A DNA stretch of 35,972 nucleotides from Deltaproteobacteria bacterium (GCA_003135135.1 PLDK01000028.1:1-35972), one strand, 5' to 3'; counted from the stretch's first letter, positions 25,654 to 34,366 are shown. Numbers and translations are program-made. Notes: generated from the sequence alone by a model not told the origin.

Positions 25654-27261
25654 GTGACCCTTTCTGACCCGGAGTACCGAAGGACTCCTCAGCCTCTCGG
25701 TCTACTCAATGATCTGCCTAAGGACACACTTCCACCGGAGGGAATCGTTGATATTGCAGTCCACGCTCGGGGAAAAACTCTCGGTCAGATCGTGGAAATA
25801 ATAGCGGATAAGATTGGGATGCCCGAACCAGCATCACAGTCAGCAGAGCGCGTTGTCCTCGCCGTCGGAAAGAGCCGTCGTCGGCCGGTTATCGTGCTCG
25901 ACGCTCTGGACGAGTCGGTCGGCCCAGGCGATATAGTGAGCGCACTACTAAGCAAATTGATCCACATACCGAGAATTCGGATTCTCGTCGGCAGCAGGCA
26001 CATTGGCAGCAGGAGCTCGAGGCTTGTTGTACCAGGACTAAGACAACACGATGACACGATCGATCTCGATTTACCGAAGTACCTTGAACCGCCCGATATA
26101 GTAAACTACGTTCGTTCTCGCCTTCTTTCGACTGATGAACCTTGGGTTAAAACTCCTTATCGCAATCGACCTGAATTGGCGGAGGCAGTTGCGCGAGCCA
26201 TTGCGGCTAAGGCAGGTAACAATTATCTCTGCGCGAGAATTGTGTGTAGCTCAGTAATGAGCGTTGATGAGGTAGTGAATATTCATGATGAGGATTGGCA
26301 GGAGAAATTTCCGAATGACATACGGGCCGCCTTTGATGGATTTCTTGAACGTCTCGATGAACTGAAAGTAGTTGGTTTTAACAAGAGGATCGCTATTACT
26401 CTGCTGACTCCGTTGGCCTTTGGTGAAGGCGAAGGTCTGCCGCGAGGATATTTATGGACTTCACTAGCTAATTCAATCTTCCACAAGAACTACACCGACA
26501 AGACTGATCTGTCTAATCTCTTTGATTACGCGGCTGCTTATATAATTGAATCAACAGAAGGCGGCAGATCGGTCTACCGTCTTTATCACGAAGCGCTGGC
26601 CGACTATCTCCGCAAGACCGCCCCCCGGAATACCTATAGTCTAATATCCAAGGCGCTCTTGCAAGTGACCCCTAATCTTCCTGGACAGGATGGTAAGTGC
26701 TGGGAAATCGCCGATCCATATATCCGAACACACCTTGCAAGCTACCTATCGAAAGCTGGGCTAACTGACGAGCTGGACAGTCTAATGCAGGATATTCGTT
26801 ACCTAGTTTGCGCCGATCCTGAGAGACTGCTGCGGGCCCTTACGAGAGTTCGTTCAGAAAAAGCACGTCAAGCCACAAGGGTATATAGGTTGGCGTATCT
26901 GTCTATGACGACGGACCGAATAATTGCCACCTTAACTGAACGAGAACAGAATGTGTTACGGACCCGCTTTGGGCTGAATCGCAAAACACGATCGGCGGAG
27001 ATGTCGCGGCCACGTTCCTACAAGGAAACGGCCGCTGAGTTAGCACTCAGCCCGCGGCAAGTGCGGGATACTGAGGCTCGGGCGCTACGGCAGTTACGGA
27101 CCGCAGGAAGGACTGGGCGTCAGCTGCAAGCAACGCCGACATCACTTGCTGAGCGTGTCGTCCCAGCATCTTACCTTGAGGACACGGCACGATTTCTTGG
27201 TTTGATAGGGTTCGCGAACCAAGTGGTCGAGCTATGCCAGAGGCCAGTCGCCCTCCCTTGA
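25654..27261 (+). CDS. continuation: STAND/NACHT-type NTPase with C-terminal sigma70 region 4-like domain
   Basis: In frame with the caspase gene and separated from it only by the TAA; reading through gives a protein of about 857 codons. The part right after the stop (SAVLARIVTLSDPEYR) is the normal sequel of a Walker A. Walker B is VIVLDALDES (25888-25917). YRLYHEALADYLRK and the PYIRTHLASYLSKAGLTDELDSL helices are the winged and helical parts seen after the NTPase in caspase-STAND proteins. Where those usually end in WD40 or TPR repeats, this one has LTEREQNVLRTRFGL (from 26932) then YKETAAELALSPRQVRDTEARALRQLR, a sigma70 region 4-like helix-turn-helix. The GTG at 25654 has no ribosome site, so independent translation is doubtful. 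The frame holds no further stop for over 530 codons. Confidence 0.75.
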   Translation: MTLSDPEYRRTPQPLGLLNDLPKDTLPPEGIVDIAVHARGKTLGQIVEIIADKIGMPEPASQSAERVVLAVGKSRRRPVIVLDALDESVGPGDIVSALLSKLIHIPRIRILVGSRHIGSRSSRLVVPGLRQHDDTIDLDLPKYLEPPDIVNYVRSRLLSTDEPWVKTPYRNRPELAEAVARAIAAKAGNNYLCARIVCSSVMSVDEVVNIHDEDWQEKFPNDIRAAFDGFLERLDELKVVGFNKRIAITLLTPLAFGEGEGLPRGYLWTSLANSIFHKNYTDKTDLSNLFDYAAAYIIESTEGGRSVYRLYHEALADYLRKTAPRNTYSLISKALLQVTPNLPGQDGKCWEIADPYIRTHLASYLSKAGLTDELDSLMQDIRYLVCADPERLLRALTRVRSEKARQATRVYRLAYLSMTTDRIIATLTEREQNVLRTRFGLNRKTRSAEMSRPRSYKETAAELALSPRQVRDTEARALRQLRTAGRTGRQLQATPTSLAERVVPASYLEDTARFLGLIGFANQVVELCQRPVALP

Positions 27262-27342
27262 GAAAGTTATACAGACAAGCGACGTTGGCAGGTTCTGCCA
27301 TGCGCTGCAAAACAAAGTAGATCTCTACGAAGCTTGGTGAAC

Positions 27343-28497
27343 TTAGACGAATTCGGCGAACACGGAGTCGGCCATTTCCAGGCCGCGATCGGTCAGTTTG
27401 ATTCGGCCGCGATCGAGCGTCAGTAACCCGTTGTTGAACAGCGGGGTGGCGACGATGCCGAAGATGGATTCGAAGTTGCGGCCGAAGCGCGCGTGAAAAT
27501 CGGAGATCGCGAAGCCTTCGCGCAGCCGTAGATTGAGAAACACAAATTCGCTCTGCGCGCCGGCTTCATCGATCGTTTCAGCGCCGGTCTCGGCGTTTTT
27601 GCGCTCTTCGATCGCGGAAATGTAACGCGCCGGAAGCTTTTCGTTCCACCATCGCTTGCGCTGGCCGCCGCGCCCGTCACCTGCGTAGCTATGAGCGCCC
27701 GCGCCGATTCCGAGGTACGTCTGCGCGCGCCAGTAGGTCAGATTGTGTCGCGCTTCGTGGCCGGGCGCTGCATAGTTCGAAATTTCATACATCGCGTAGC
27801 CGCGACGCGGGATTTCTTCGCGCACGGTTTGATACATCGCGGCCTGCTCGTCAGTCGCGAGCTGTTTGATTCGTCCGTGCTTCAAGTCCGTGAAGAAGGC
27901 GGTGCCTTCTTCGAAGGTCAGGTTGTATGCCGAGATGTGATCCGGTTCGAGCGCGGCCACCGATTCGATGTCGAAGAGAACATCGGCGACCGTCTGTCCC
28001 GGAACCGCGAAGATCAAATCCAGATTGAGGCGATCGAAGCCGGCGCGATGTGCCATCCCGGCAGCTGCGCGGGTTTCGTCGGCGCAATGAATCCGGCCGA
28101 GAAACTTGAGCGTCGCGGCATTGAACGACTGCGCGCCGAAACTGATTCGATTTACCCCCGCCGCGCGCATCCCGCCGAGTTTCGCCAGGTCCACGGTGCC
28201 CGGATTCGCTTCGAGCGATATCTCGGCGTCGGGTTCGATCCCGCAAGCGCGATTGGCGGCGTCGATAATCTCACCGATGGATTTGGGATCGAACAGCGAC
28301 GGCGTTCCACCCCCAAAAAAGATTGTCCGGATGCGCTGGCCTGAATACGGCGGAGTGCCCGCCCTGTCCTTGAGCTCAGAAATCAGCGCGCGAGTATATT
28401 GCGCTTCCGGCCATGACGATGCCGCATGCGAATTGAAGTCGCAGTACGGACACTTCGAGTGGCACCACGGAATATGGACGTAGAGCGAAAAGCTCAC
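27343..28497 (-). CDS. hemW: heme chaperone HemW (radical SAM)
   Basis: HemW, long annotated as an oxygen-independent coproporphyrinogen III oxidase-like protein, delivers heme to respiratory proteins. The radical SAM cluster motif is CHSKCPYC (Cys12, Cys16, Cys19), followed by DFNSH. GGGTPSLF and EANPGTVD are the SAM-binding elements, and the C-terminal HemN domain includes GIGAGAHSY and KWWNEK-like RKRWWNEK. The 384-residue length is normal. HemW lacks the extra N-terminal residues of true HemN. It is transcribed away from murJ, with 78 bases between the two starts, and convergent to the caspase locus. Confidence 0.93.
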   Translation of the reverse strand: MSFSLYVHIPWCHSKCPYCDFNSHAASSWPEAQYTRALISELKDRAGTPPYSGQRIRTIFFGGGTPSLFDPKSIGEIIDAANRACGIEPDAEISLEANPGTVDLAKLGGMRAAGVNRISFGAQSFNAATLKFLGRIHCADETRAAAGMAHRAGFDRLNLDLIFAVPGQTVADVLFDIESVAALEPDHISAYNLTFEEGTAFFTDLKHGRIKQLATDEQAAMYQTVREEIPRRGYAMYEISNYAAPGHEARHNLTYWRAQTYLGIGAGAHSYAGDGRGGQRKRWWNEKLPARYISAIEERKNAETGAETIDEAGAQSEFVFLNLRLREGFAISDFHARFGRNFESIFGIVATPLFNNGLLTLDRGRIKLTDRGLEMADSVFAEFV

Positions 28498-28575
28498 AGG
28501 ACGATTGTAGCGCGCCTCGAACGCCCGCTACTACGCGCCTTTGACGGTCGCTATACTCCCTGCGTCAGAGGGAAC

Positions 28576-30249
28576 TTGTCCGAAATCGCACCCAATCGTC
28601 AGGATCGCAACGAACCGCGCGCCGAGGCACGCCCCGGCCCGGCGAGCGCGAGCGGATCGGGCGCGAGCCGGGCGGGCACGATCGCCGCGGGCGTGTTGCT
28701 CAGCCGGATTGCCGGTCTCGTCCGGGACAGCATCTTCGCGCATTTCCTTGGCGACTCGGCCACCGCGGACGCGTTCAAGGCGGGGTTTCGCATCCCGAAC
28801 ATTCTGCAGAACCTGTTCGGCGAGGGCGTACTGTCGGCGTCGTTCATCCCGGTTTACGGAAAATTGCTGGGCGAGGGCGACAATGAAACCGCCGACATGC
28901 TGGCGTGGGGCGTCGGCGCAATTCTGACTCTCGGCGTATCGGTGATGGTGGCGATCGGCGTGATGGTGACGCCGTATCTGATCGACGTGATCGCGCCGGG
29001 CTTCGCGGGCGACAAGCGCGAGTTGACGATTCAGATCGTGCGCATCCTGTTTCCCGGCGCGGGATTGCTGGTGATGTCGGCGTGGTTTCTCGGCGTCCTG
29101 AACAGTCATCACAAATTTTTCGTCTCGTACACCGCGCCGGTGGCGTGGAACGTCGCAATGATCGCGGCGCTGCTCTATTACGGGCCGCGCCGCTCGCAGG
29201 ACGGGCTTGCGATCGCGATCTCGTGGGGGTCCGTCGTCGGCTCCGCTTTGCAAATCGCGGTACAGGTTCCGCAAACGCTCGCGCTACTGAGAAAGAATCG
29301 CATCGACTTCGCACGCGTTGCCGCGCCGCTCCGATCCGTGTTCCACAACCTGACGCCGGTGGTCATCAGCCGCGGCGTTGTCAACCTGAGCGCTTACGTG
29401 GACAACGTGCTGGCGAGCCTCTTGCCGACCGGCGCCGTCGCAGCGCTCAACTACGGCCAGTTGCTCTACATGGTGCCGATCAGCCTGTTCGGATACTCGG
29501 TGGCCGCGTCGGAGTTGCCCGCGATGTCGCGCGCCGCGGGTGCGATGCCCGAGCAAATGAGCGCGATTCTGCGTATGCGATTGAACCGGGGACTGCGCCA
29601 AATCGCGTTCCTGGTGGTCCCGTCGTCCGCGGCCTTTTTGATTCTCGGCGACGTGATCGTCGCGATGATTTATCAATCCGGGGCTTTCACGCGCGCCGAC
29701 GCGGTTTACGTGTGGGCCGTGCTCGCGGGTTCGGGGGTAGGGTTGCTCGCGGCCACGATGGGCCGGTTGTACAATTCGGCGTTCTACGCGCTGTTCGACA
29801 CCCGCACCCCGCTTCGATTCGCACTAATCCGCGTCGCGCTGACGCTGGTGCTCGGCTATCTATGCGCGATTCCACTGCCGCCCATGCTCGGAATCGCGCA
29901 GAAGTGGGGCGTTGCCGGACTGACGGTGTCGGCGGGCGCAGCCGGATGGGTTGAGTTTGCGATGCTGCGATGGGCGCTGAACGGGCGCATCGGATGGACC
30001 GGGCTCGAGCGTTCGTATCTGGCGAAGTTGTGGGCGCTGGCTCTTGGAGCCGCCGCGCTCGCGTTCATCTTGAAACTTCGGATGGCGGGATTCGGGCCGC
30101 GCATCCAGGGGCTGGCGATTCTTTCGACTTACGGCGGGCTCTACCTGTTCGGCGCCTGGATGCTTGCGATGCCGGAACTCAAGCAGTTCACCGATCAAAT
30201 CACGCGCCGTCTTTCCCCGCGCGCGGCTTCGAACTCATCCGATCGATAG
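28576..30249 (+). CDS. murJ: lipid II flippase MurJ
   Basis: Flips lipid II across the inner membrane for peptidoglycan synthesis. The protein has about 14 transmembrane helices. The MviN family start reads GVLLSRIAGLVRDSIFAHFLGDSATADAFKAGFRIPN, with the conserved Arg pair and Asp, and LFGEGVLSASFIPVY follows. I take TTG 28576, close to GAGGG at 28568-28572; this gives 557 residues, 20-40 more than usual, the excess being a polar N-terminal tail. The frame is open further upstream, but into the hemW start region. Its last 50 bases overlap the 3' end of hldE on the other strand. Confidence 0.93.
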   Translation: MSEIAPNRQDRNEPRAEARPGPASASGSGASRAGTIAAGVLLSRIAGLVRDSIFAHFLGDSATADAFKAGFRIPNILQNLFGEGVLSASFIPVYGKLLGEGDNETADMLAWGVGAILTLGVSVMVAIGVMVTPYLIDVIAPGFAGDKRELTIQIVRILFPGAGLLVMSAWFLGVLNSHHKFFVSYTAPVAWNVAMIAALLYYGPRRSQDGLAIAISWGSVVGSALQIAVQVPQTLALLRKNRIDFARVAAPLRSVFHNLTPVVISRGVVNLSAYVDNVLASLLPTGAVAALNYGQLLYMVPISLFGYSVAASELPAMSRAAGAMPEQMSAILRMRLNRGLRQIAFLVVPSSAAFLILGDVIVAMIYQSGAFTRADAVYVWAVLAGSGVGLLAATMGRLYNSAFYALFDTRTPLRFALIRVALTLVLGYLCAIPLPPMLGIAQKWGVAGLTVSAGAAGWVEFAMLRWALNGRIGWTGLERSYLAKLWALALGAAALAFILKLRMAGFGPRIQGLAILSTYGGLYLFGAWMLAMPELKQFTDQITRRLSPRAASNSSDR

Positions 30250-31741
30250 TCGCGCTGGTGGAGCGTCCGCCCAGCAAGGGCGCCAGCGCCACTGTTCCTC
30301 CGCGCGATTCGACGAATGCCTGGCCGTCAACCCGCTTGCCGCGCCAATCCTCGCCCTTGATCAAGACGTCGGGTTTAACCGCGCGAATAATTTTCTCGGC
30401 CCGCGTTTCGTCGAACACAACTACGTAATCAACCGCTTCCAGCGCGGCCAGGATTCTCGCCCGCTCCGCCGCGGGATAGATGGGGCGCGCGTCGCCCTTG
30501 AGCCGCCGCACGCTGCGATCGCTGTTGAGTCCGACCACCAGCAGGTCGGCCTGCGCGCGCGCAAACGCGAGCATCTGGATATGCCCGGCATGCAGCAGAT
30601 CGAAGCATCCGTTGGTGAACGCGATTCGCCGGCCGGCGCGCCGCTCGCGCTCCAGCGCCGCCTTGAGTTCGTCGATCGAATGGATTTTGCGCTCGTAGCT
30701 CAAGTGAGCGGGACTCAGTGCGCGGGCGAGATCTTCGCGCGTGATCACCTCCGTGCCGATCCGGGTCACCTCGATGCTCGCGGCCAGGTTCGCGATCGTC
30801 GCCGCCGACGAGAAGCCCAGTCCCGCGATCGAAAACATCCCGAACACGCTCAGCACCACATCGCCCGCGCCGGTCACGTCGTAAACCTCGCGCGGCACCG
30901 TCGATACGTAGGTGTCTTTGCCGCCGCGCTCCGCCAGATACATCCCGTCGCGATCGAGCGTTATCAGGCACGCCTCCAGGCCGAGCTTGCGCACCAGAGT
31001 TTCGGCCGCAGCCCGCCACGCGCCGCGGTCAGTGAGCTGCATCCCGGTGGCGACTTCGGTTTCGTGACGATTGGGCGTGAGCGCGGTGGCGCCGCGATAA
31101 ATCGAAAAGTCCTCGGTCCTGCGCGGATCGACAATCACCGGGATGCCGCGCGCCCGGGCGCCATCGATCAGCGCCCGCAACACGGCCGCAGTCAGCATCC
31201 CCTTGTCGATATCCGATATCAGCACGCCGTCGCAGGTGCGAAGCTCGGACTTGACGCGGGCAATCAGCTCGCGTTCGCGCGCGGGCTTGAGCGGACTGGG
31301 GTCTTCCTCATCGACGCGCAGCAGTTGCTGGGTCGCGCGATGGGCCGCCTGCACGGAACCGAGCATTCGATCCTTGACGATGGTGGGGCGGTCGGGATCG
31401 ATCAGAATCGAACGCGTATCGATTCCCAGGTCGGCGAAAATCTCGCGCAGCAGAGCGCCGTTGCGATCCGCGCCCACCACGCTGAGTGCGCTTACGTTGG
31501 CGCCGAGCGCGCGCAAGTTCGCCATCACGAAGCCCGCGTTGCCGGGCTTTTCCTCGCGGCGCTGCACGCGCAGGATCGGAATCGGCGCTTCGGGCGAGAT
31601 TCGCGCGACGTCGCCCCACAGGTATCGATCGAGAATCACCTCGCCGGCCACCAACACACGCAATGGCTTGAGCGCCGGCAGGCCGTACTCGTTACGCGCG
31701 GATTCAGGACGAGCGGAAGAGGGCGTTTTGCGTCCAGTCAT
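30200..31741 (-). CDS. hldE: bifunctional heptose-7-phosphate kinase / heptose-1-phosphate adenylyltransferase
   Basis: Makes ADP-heptose for the LPS inner core: the N-terminal PfkB-type kinase phosphorylates D-glycero-beta-manno-heptose 7-phosphate, and the C-terminal domain adds AMP. The kinase shows GEVILDRYLWGDVARISPEAP, PGNAGFVMANL and the base-bearing DVTGAGD (GAGD 291-294). The cytidylyltransferase-like domain has FTNGCFDLLHAGH at 375-387 and VVGLNSDRSVRRLKG. At 513 residues it is a complete fusion; it has about 25 extra N-terminal residues. GNAG replaces the common GGAANVA. Its 3' end overlaps murJ by 50 bases in opposite direction. The other heptose genes (gmhA, gmhB, hldD) are not in the window. 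Confidence 0.95.
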   Translation of the reverse strand: MTGRKTPSSARPESARNEYGLPALKPLRVLVAGEVILDRYLWGDVARISPEAPIPILRVQRREEKPGNAGFVMANLRALGANVSALSVVGADRNGALLREIFADLGIDTRSILIDPDRPTIVKDRMLGSVQAAHRATQQLLRVDEEDPSPLKPARERELIARVKSELRTCDGVLISDIDKGMLTAAVLRALIDGARARGIPVIVDPRRTEDFSIYRGATALTPNRHETEVATGMQLTDRGAWRAAAETLVRKLGLEACLITLDRDGMYLAERGGKDTYVSTVPREVYDVTGAGDVVLSVFGMFSIAGLGFSSAATIANLAASIEVTRIGTEVITREDLARALSPAHLSYERKIHSIDELKAALERERRAGRRIAFTNGCFDLLHAGHIQMLAFARAQADLLVVGLNSDRSVRRLKGDARPIYPAAERARILAALEAVDYVVVFDETRAEKIIRAVKPDVLIKGEDWRGKRVDGQAFVESRGGTVALAPLLGGRSTSATIDRMSSKPRAGKDGA

Positions 31742-31822
31742 GATGCGGCATCTTACGCCGCCGCGCCGCCCGCGTTAAACAGTTAAGCGGCTAAACACTG
31801 TTAAAAACGCGGGCGCTCCTTC

Positions 31823-32587
31823 TCACCTGATCGCGTAGCCGCCATCCACGACGACGGTCGATCCGGTTATGAAGTCCGACGCTTGCGAAGCCAGAAACAC
31901 CGCCGCGCCGGCGGTCTCCTCGGGCTTGCCGAAGCGGCCGGCCGGAGTGCGCGCGATTATTTCCTGGAACCACGGGCCGCTCTGTGCGACCACCGTCATG
32001 TCGGTTTCGATCCATCCCGGCAGGATCGCGTTGACCTGGATGTTGTGCGGCGCCAGCTCGATCGCCATCGTCTTGGTCACCTGCACCAGCGCGCCTTTCG
32101 CCGCGGCGTAAGGAATTATGCTCTGCGCGCCGAACAGGGAATATTCGCTCACGATATTGATTATCTTGCCTTGCTTGCGAGCCGCCATCGATTGCGCCGC
32201 GATCTGCGAAAGGAAAAAGCATGAGTTCAGGTTCGTTTCGATCACGCGGTCCCAGTCCTCGGCCCTGAAATTCAACGCGCTGCCCACCAGCGCGATTCCG
32301 GCGTTGTTGACGAGAATCGAGATGGGTCCCAGCTTGCGCTCGACCTCCTCCATCGCCGGGCGCAGGTCGTCGCGCCGCGTCACGTCGAGCTTGATCGCTA
32401 TAGCAGGCACGCCCGCCTTGGCGAGCTCGTCCACGACGGCGCGATTCTTCTCTTCGTTGCGCGCCAGGATCGCGACCGCCGCGCCGGCTTGCGCCAGCCC
32501 GAGCGCGATCCCGCGCCCGATTCCACCGTTGCCGCCGGTGACCACGGCGACCTTGCCGCTCAAATCGAACATCTTTGGACTCGCCAT
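31823..32587 (-). CDS. short-chain dehydrogenase/reductase
   Basis: A 254-residue SDR unlike the one at 15.2 kb. It has TGGNGGIG (17-24), LDV at 68-70 for adenine, NNAG (95-98) and the active-site Ser147, Tyr160 and Lys164. Arg43 in LARNEEK suggests NADP preference. The pattern NEYSLFGAQ-like SEYSLFGAQ and PGWIETDM resembles 3-oxoacyl-ACP reductase and gluconate 5-dehydrogenase relatives. It is divergent from the HpaB-family gene with 152 bases between, so the two may share control or a pathway; that is only suggestive. Confidence 0.85.
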   Translation of the reverse strand: MASPKMFDLSGKVAVVTGGNGGIGRGIALGLAQAGAAVAILARNEEKNRAVVDELAKAGVPAIAIKLDVTRRDDLRPAMEEVERKLGPISILVNNAGIALVGSALNFRAEDWDRVIETNLNSCFFLSQIAAQSMAARKQGKIINIVSEYSLFGAQSIIPYAAAKGALVQVTKTMAIELAPHNIQVNAILPGWIETDMTVVAQSGPWFQEIIARTPAGRFGKPEETAGAAVFLASQASDFITGSTVVVDGGYAIR

Positions 32588-32739
32588 AACGCTTCTCCCG
32601 CGCGAGCAGTTGGACAGCGAACGCTCAGCGCTTCTATATTGGCGTTTCGCCCCTGCCGCAACCGAAACGCGATGAGCGGCGCGTTTGCGGATGGCGATGC
32701 GCCGGTGGCGCCAATCTTCGACGAGGAAAAATCACGACG

Positions 32740-34173
32740 ATGGGACTACGGACGGCTGAACAGTACAAAAGCTCGCTGCGCGACGGCCGCGCGGTTTTTT
32801 TCAGGGGCGAACGGGTGGCGGACGTGACCGCGCATCCTGTTATCGGAATAGCAGTCGAGCACGCGGCGCTCGACTACCGGATGGCTCACGATCCGAAGTA
32901 TCGCGAACTCGCGGTGGTGAAAGAGGGCGCCGACGAGTACAGCCGCTACTACCATATTCCGCAAAATGGCGACGACCTGCTAAAGCGCAGCCGGCTGATC
33001 GCGGCGGCGACGCGCGAGGGCGCGACGCTGGTGGTGTTGATCAAGGAGATCGGCACCGACGCGCTGCTCGCCCTGCATATCATCGGCGAACGGCTCGCGG
33101 CTGCCGGCAAGCCCGAGTACCGCGAGCGCATCCGCAACTACTACCGAAATTGCCGCGACAACGATCTCGCCGTCGCCGTCGCGCAAACCGACGCCAAGGG
33201 CGATCGCGCGCTCGGTCCCACGCAGCAGGATCATCCGGACTACTACGTGCGAATCGTCGAGGAGCGCCCCGACGGCATCGTCGTGCGCGGCGCCAAGGTT
33301 CACACCAGCGTCGCGACCAACACCAATGAGGTGATCGTCCTGCCGACGCGTGCGATGCGCGCTGAGGACAAGGCCTACGCCGTCGCGTTCGCGTTGCCGA
33401 TCAACACGCCGGGCCTGAAGCTGCTCGCGTCGCCCCACGGCAGCTCGCATAAAAACGATTTCGAGCATCCGATCAGCGCGCGGCACAAGATGATGGAGAC
33501 GCTGACCGTCTTCGACGACGTGTTCGTGCCCAGGGAGCGTGTGTTCCTGCAAGGCGAGATCGACTTCGCCGGGTTGCTCGCGCTGACCTTCGTTCGATTC
33601 CATCGCTTCACCGCCGTGTCGTACAAACTGCCGCTGCTCGAACTGATGGCGGGCGCCGGCCATGCGGTCGCGGAGGCCAACGGAATCTCGCGCGCGGGTC
33701 ACGTGCGCGACAAGCTCACCCATCTCGCGGCGTATCACACCACCGTGCGCGGACTGATCGAGCATGCCGCGCGCAGCTGCACGCTCGAGGACGGCGTCGC
33801 GGTGCCCAATACGCTGCTCACCAACGTCGCGAAGTATCACTTCGCTCACAACTACCATCAGGCGGTGCAAATCGTGCAGGACCTCGCCGGCGGTCTGCTG
33901 GTTACAGGACCCGCCGCTGAAGATCTCACCAGCGAGGCGACCGGCGCCTACGTGCTCAAATACATGGGCGGCGCGAAAGGTTTCGATGCGGAGAAGCGCC
34001 TGAGGCTGCTGAACCTGATTGGCGATCTGACGTCGTCGGATTTCGGCGGCTACCAGGAAGTGCTCGCGGTGCACGCGGAAGGCGGATTCGAGGCCGAGAA
34101 GTTGCAGGCTTACCGCGAGTACGACTTCAAGACCGTGGCCGCATATGCGCGCAAGCTCGCGGGTATAGATTGA
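32740..34173 (+). CDS. 4-hydroxyphenylacetate 3-hydroxylase / 4-hydroxybutyryl-CoA dehydratase family flavoprotein, cluster-less
   Basis: A 477-residue member of the HpaB/AbfD fold with an acyl-CoA-dehydrogenase-like core. AbfD-like stretches are strong: NDLAVAVAQTDAKGDRA, YYVRIVEERPDGIVVRGAK, FDDVFVPRERVFLQGE and AGGLLVTGP. AbfD enzymes hold a [4Fe-4S] cluster on three cysteines and one histidine. This protein has only two cysteines in all (139 and 348), neither in the AbfD cluster positions, although His289 of RFHRF matches the histidine ligand. So 4-hydroxybutyryl-CoA dehydration is unlikely; an FAD-dependent hydroxylase, needing a reductase partner, or an isomerase is more probable. The ATG has a distant GAGGA. 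A terminator follows directly. Confidence 0.85.
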   Translation: MGLRTAEQYKSSLRDGRAVFFRGERVADVTAHPVIGIAVEHAALDYRMAHDPKYRELAVVKEGADEYSRYYHIPQNGDDLLKRSRLIAAATREGATLVVLIKEIGTDALLALHIIGERLAAAGKPEYRERIRNYYRNCRDNDLAVAVAQTDAKGDRALGPTQQDHPDYYVRIVEERPDGIVVRGAKVHTSVATNTNEVIVLPTRAMRAEDKAYAVAFALPINTPGLKLLASPHGSSHKNDFEHPISARHKMMETLTVFDDVFVPRERVFLQGEIDFAGLLALTFVRFHRFTAVSYKLPLLELMAGAGHAVAEANGISRAGHVRDKLTHLAAYHTTVRGLIEHAARSCTLEDGVAVPNTLLTNVAKYHFAHNYHQAVQIVQDLAGGLLVTGPAAEDLTSEATGAYVLKYMGGAKGFDAEKRLRLLNLIGDLTSSDFGGYQEVLAVHAEGGFEAEKLQAYREYDFKTVAAYARKLAGID

Positions 34174-34174
34174 A

Positions 34175-34199
34175 TGTGAAACCCACCGTGGGTTTCACA
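34175..34199 (+). terminator. hairpin just after the HpaB-family gene
   Basis: Perfect 11-bp stem TGTGAAACCCA/TGGGTTTCACA with a three-base loop, beginning two bases after the stop codon. Only a weak pyrimidine tail (CTTCCTT) follows, so it is a likely but not certain terminator. Confidence 0.5.
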
Positions 34200-34208
34200 C
34201 TTCCTTGG

Positions 34209-34237
34209 GCAGGGGTAACCCCTGCACCCTATATTAA
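34209..34237 (-). repeat. dispersed palindromic element, copy B
   Basis: Minus-strand copy of the 827-855 element: TTAATA, GGGT and GCAGGGGT/ACCCCTGC, 26 of 29 bases identical. The palindrome centre differs, but both copies keep full pairing. Confidence 0.7.
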
Positions 34238-34276
34238 AACAAAGATGCGGGCTTCGCCCTGTTAGAACTTTTTTGA

Positions 34277-34332
34277 GTCATCCTGAGCGAAGCGGAGAGA
34301 CCCCGGAGCCTTTTTCCTCGCCGTGTGAGGGT
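34277..34332 (+). repeat. TCATCCTGAGCG-type dispersed repeat, left copy
   Basis: Starts GTCATCCTGAGCGAAGC and continues through GGAGAGACCC, a C-TTTTT-C run and TGTGAGGGT. The related sequence at 35866-35924 is in the opposite orientation. Elements beginning with this sequence recur in many bacterial genomes. Confidence 0.65.
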
Positions 34333-34340
34333 CCGAATCT

Positions 34341-34366
34341 TACCTCGCCCGCTATTTTACCGGAGG
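34341..34366 (-). repeat. degenerate REP-like hairpin, copy 4
   Basis: On the minus strand it reads CCTCCGGTAAAATAGCGGG then CGAGG, matching the second hairpin of the repeats at 5631-5656 and 6292-6317 with a few changes and a two-base deletion. Confidence 0.5.

Noticed and set aside
25654-27261. An independent gene starting at GTG 25654
   Set aside because: No ribosome-binding sequence precedes the GTG, and the conserved Walker A continuation lies upstream of it in the same frame. It is better read as the second half of one broken gene.
28539-28555. Promoter TTGACG / TATACT before murJ
   Set aside because: The two boxes are only five bases apart, far from the required 16-18.
32740-34173. 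Annotation as 4-hydroxybutyryl-CoA dehydratase
   Set aside because: The cysteines needed for the [4Fe-4S] cluster are absent, so only the family name is used.
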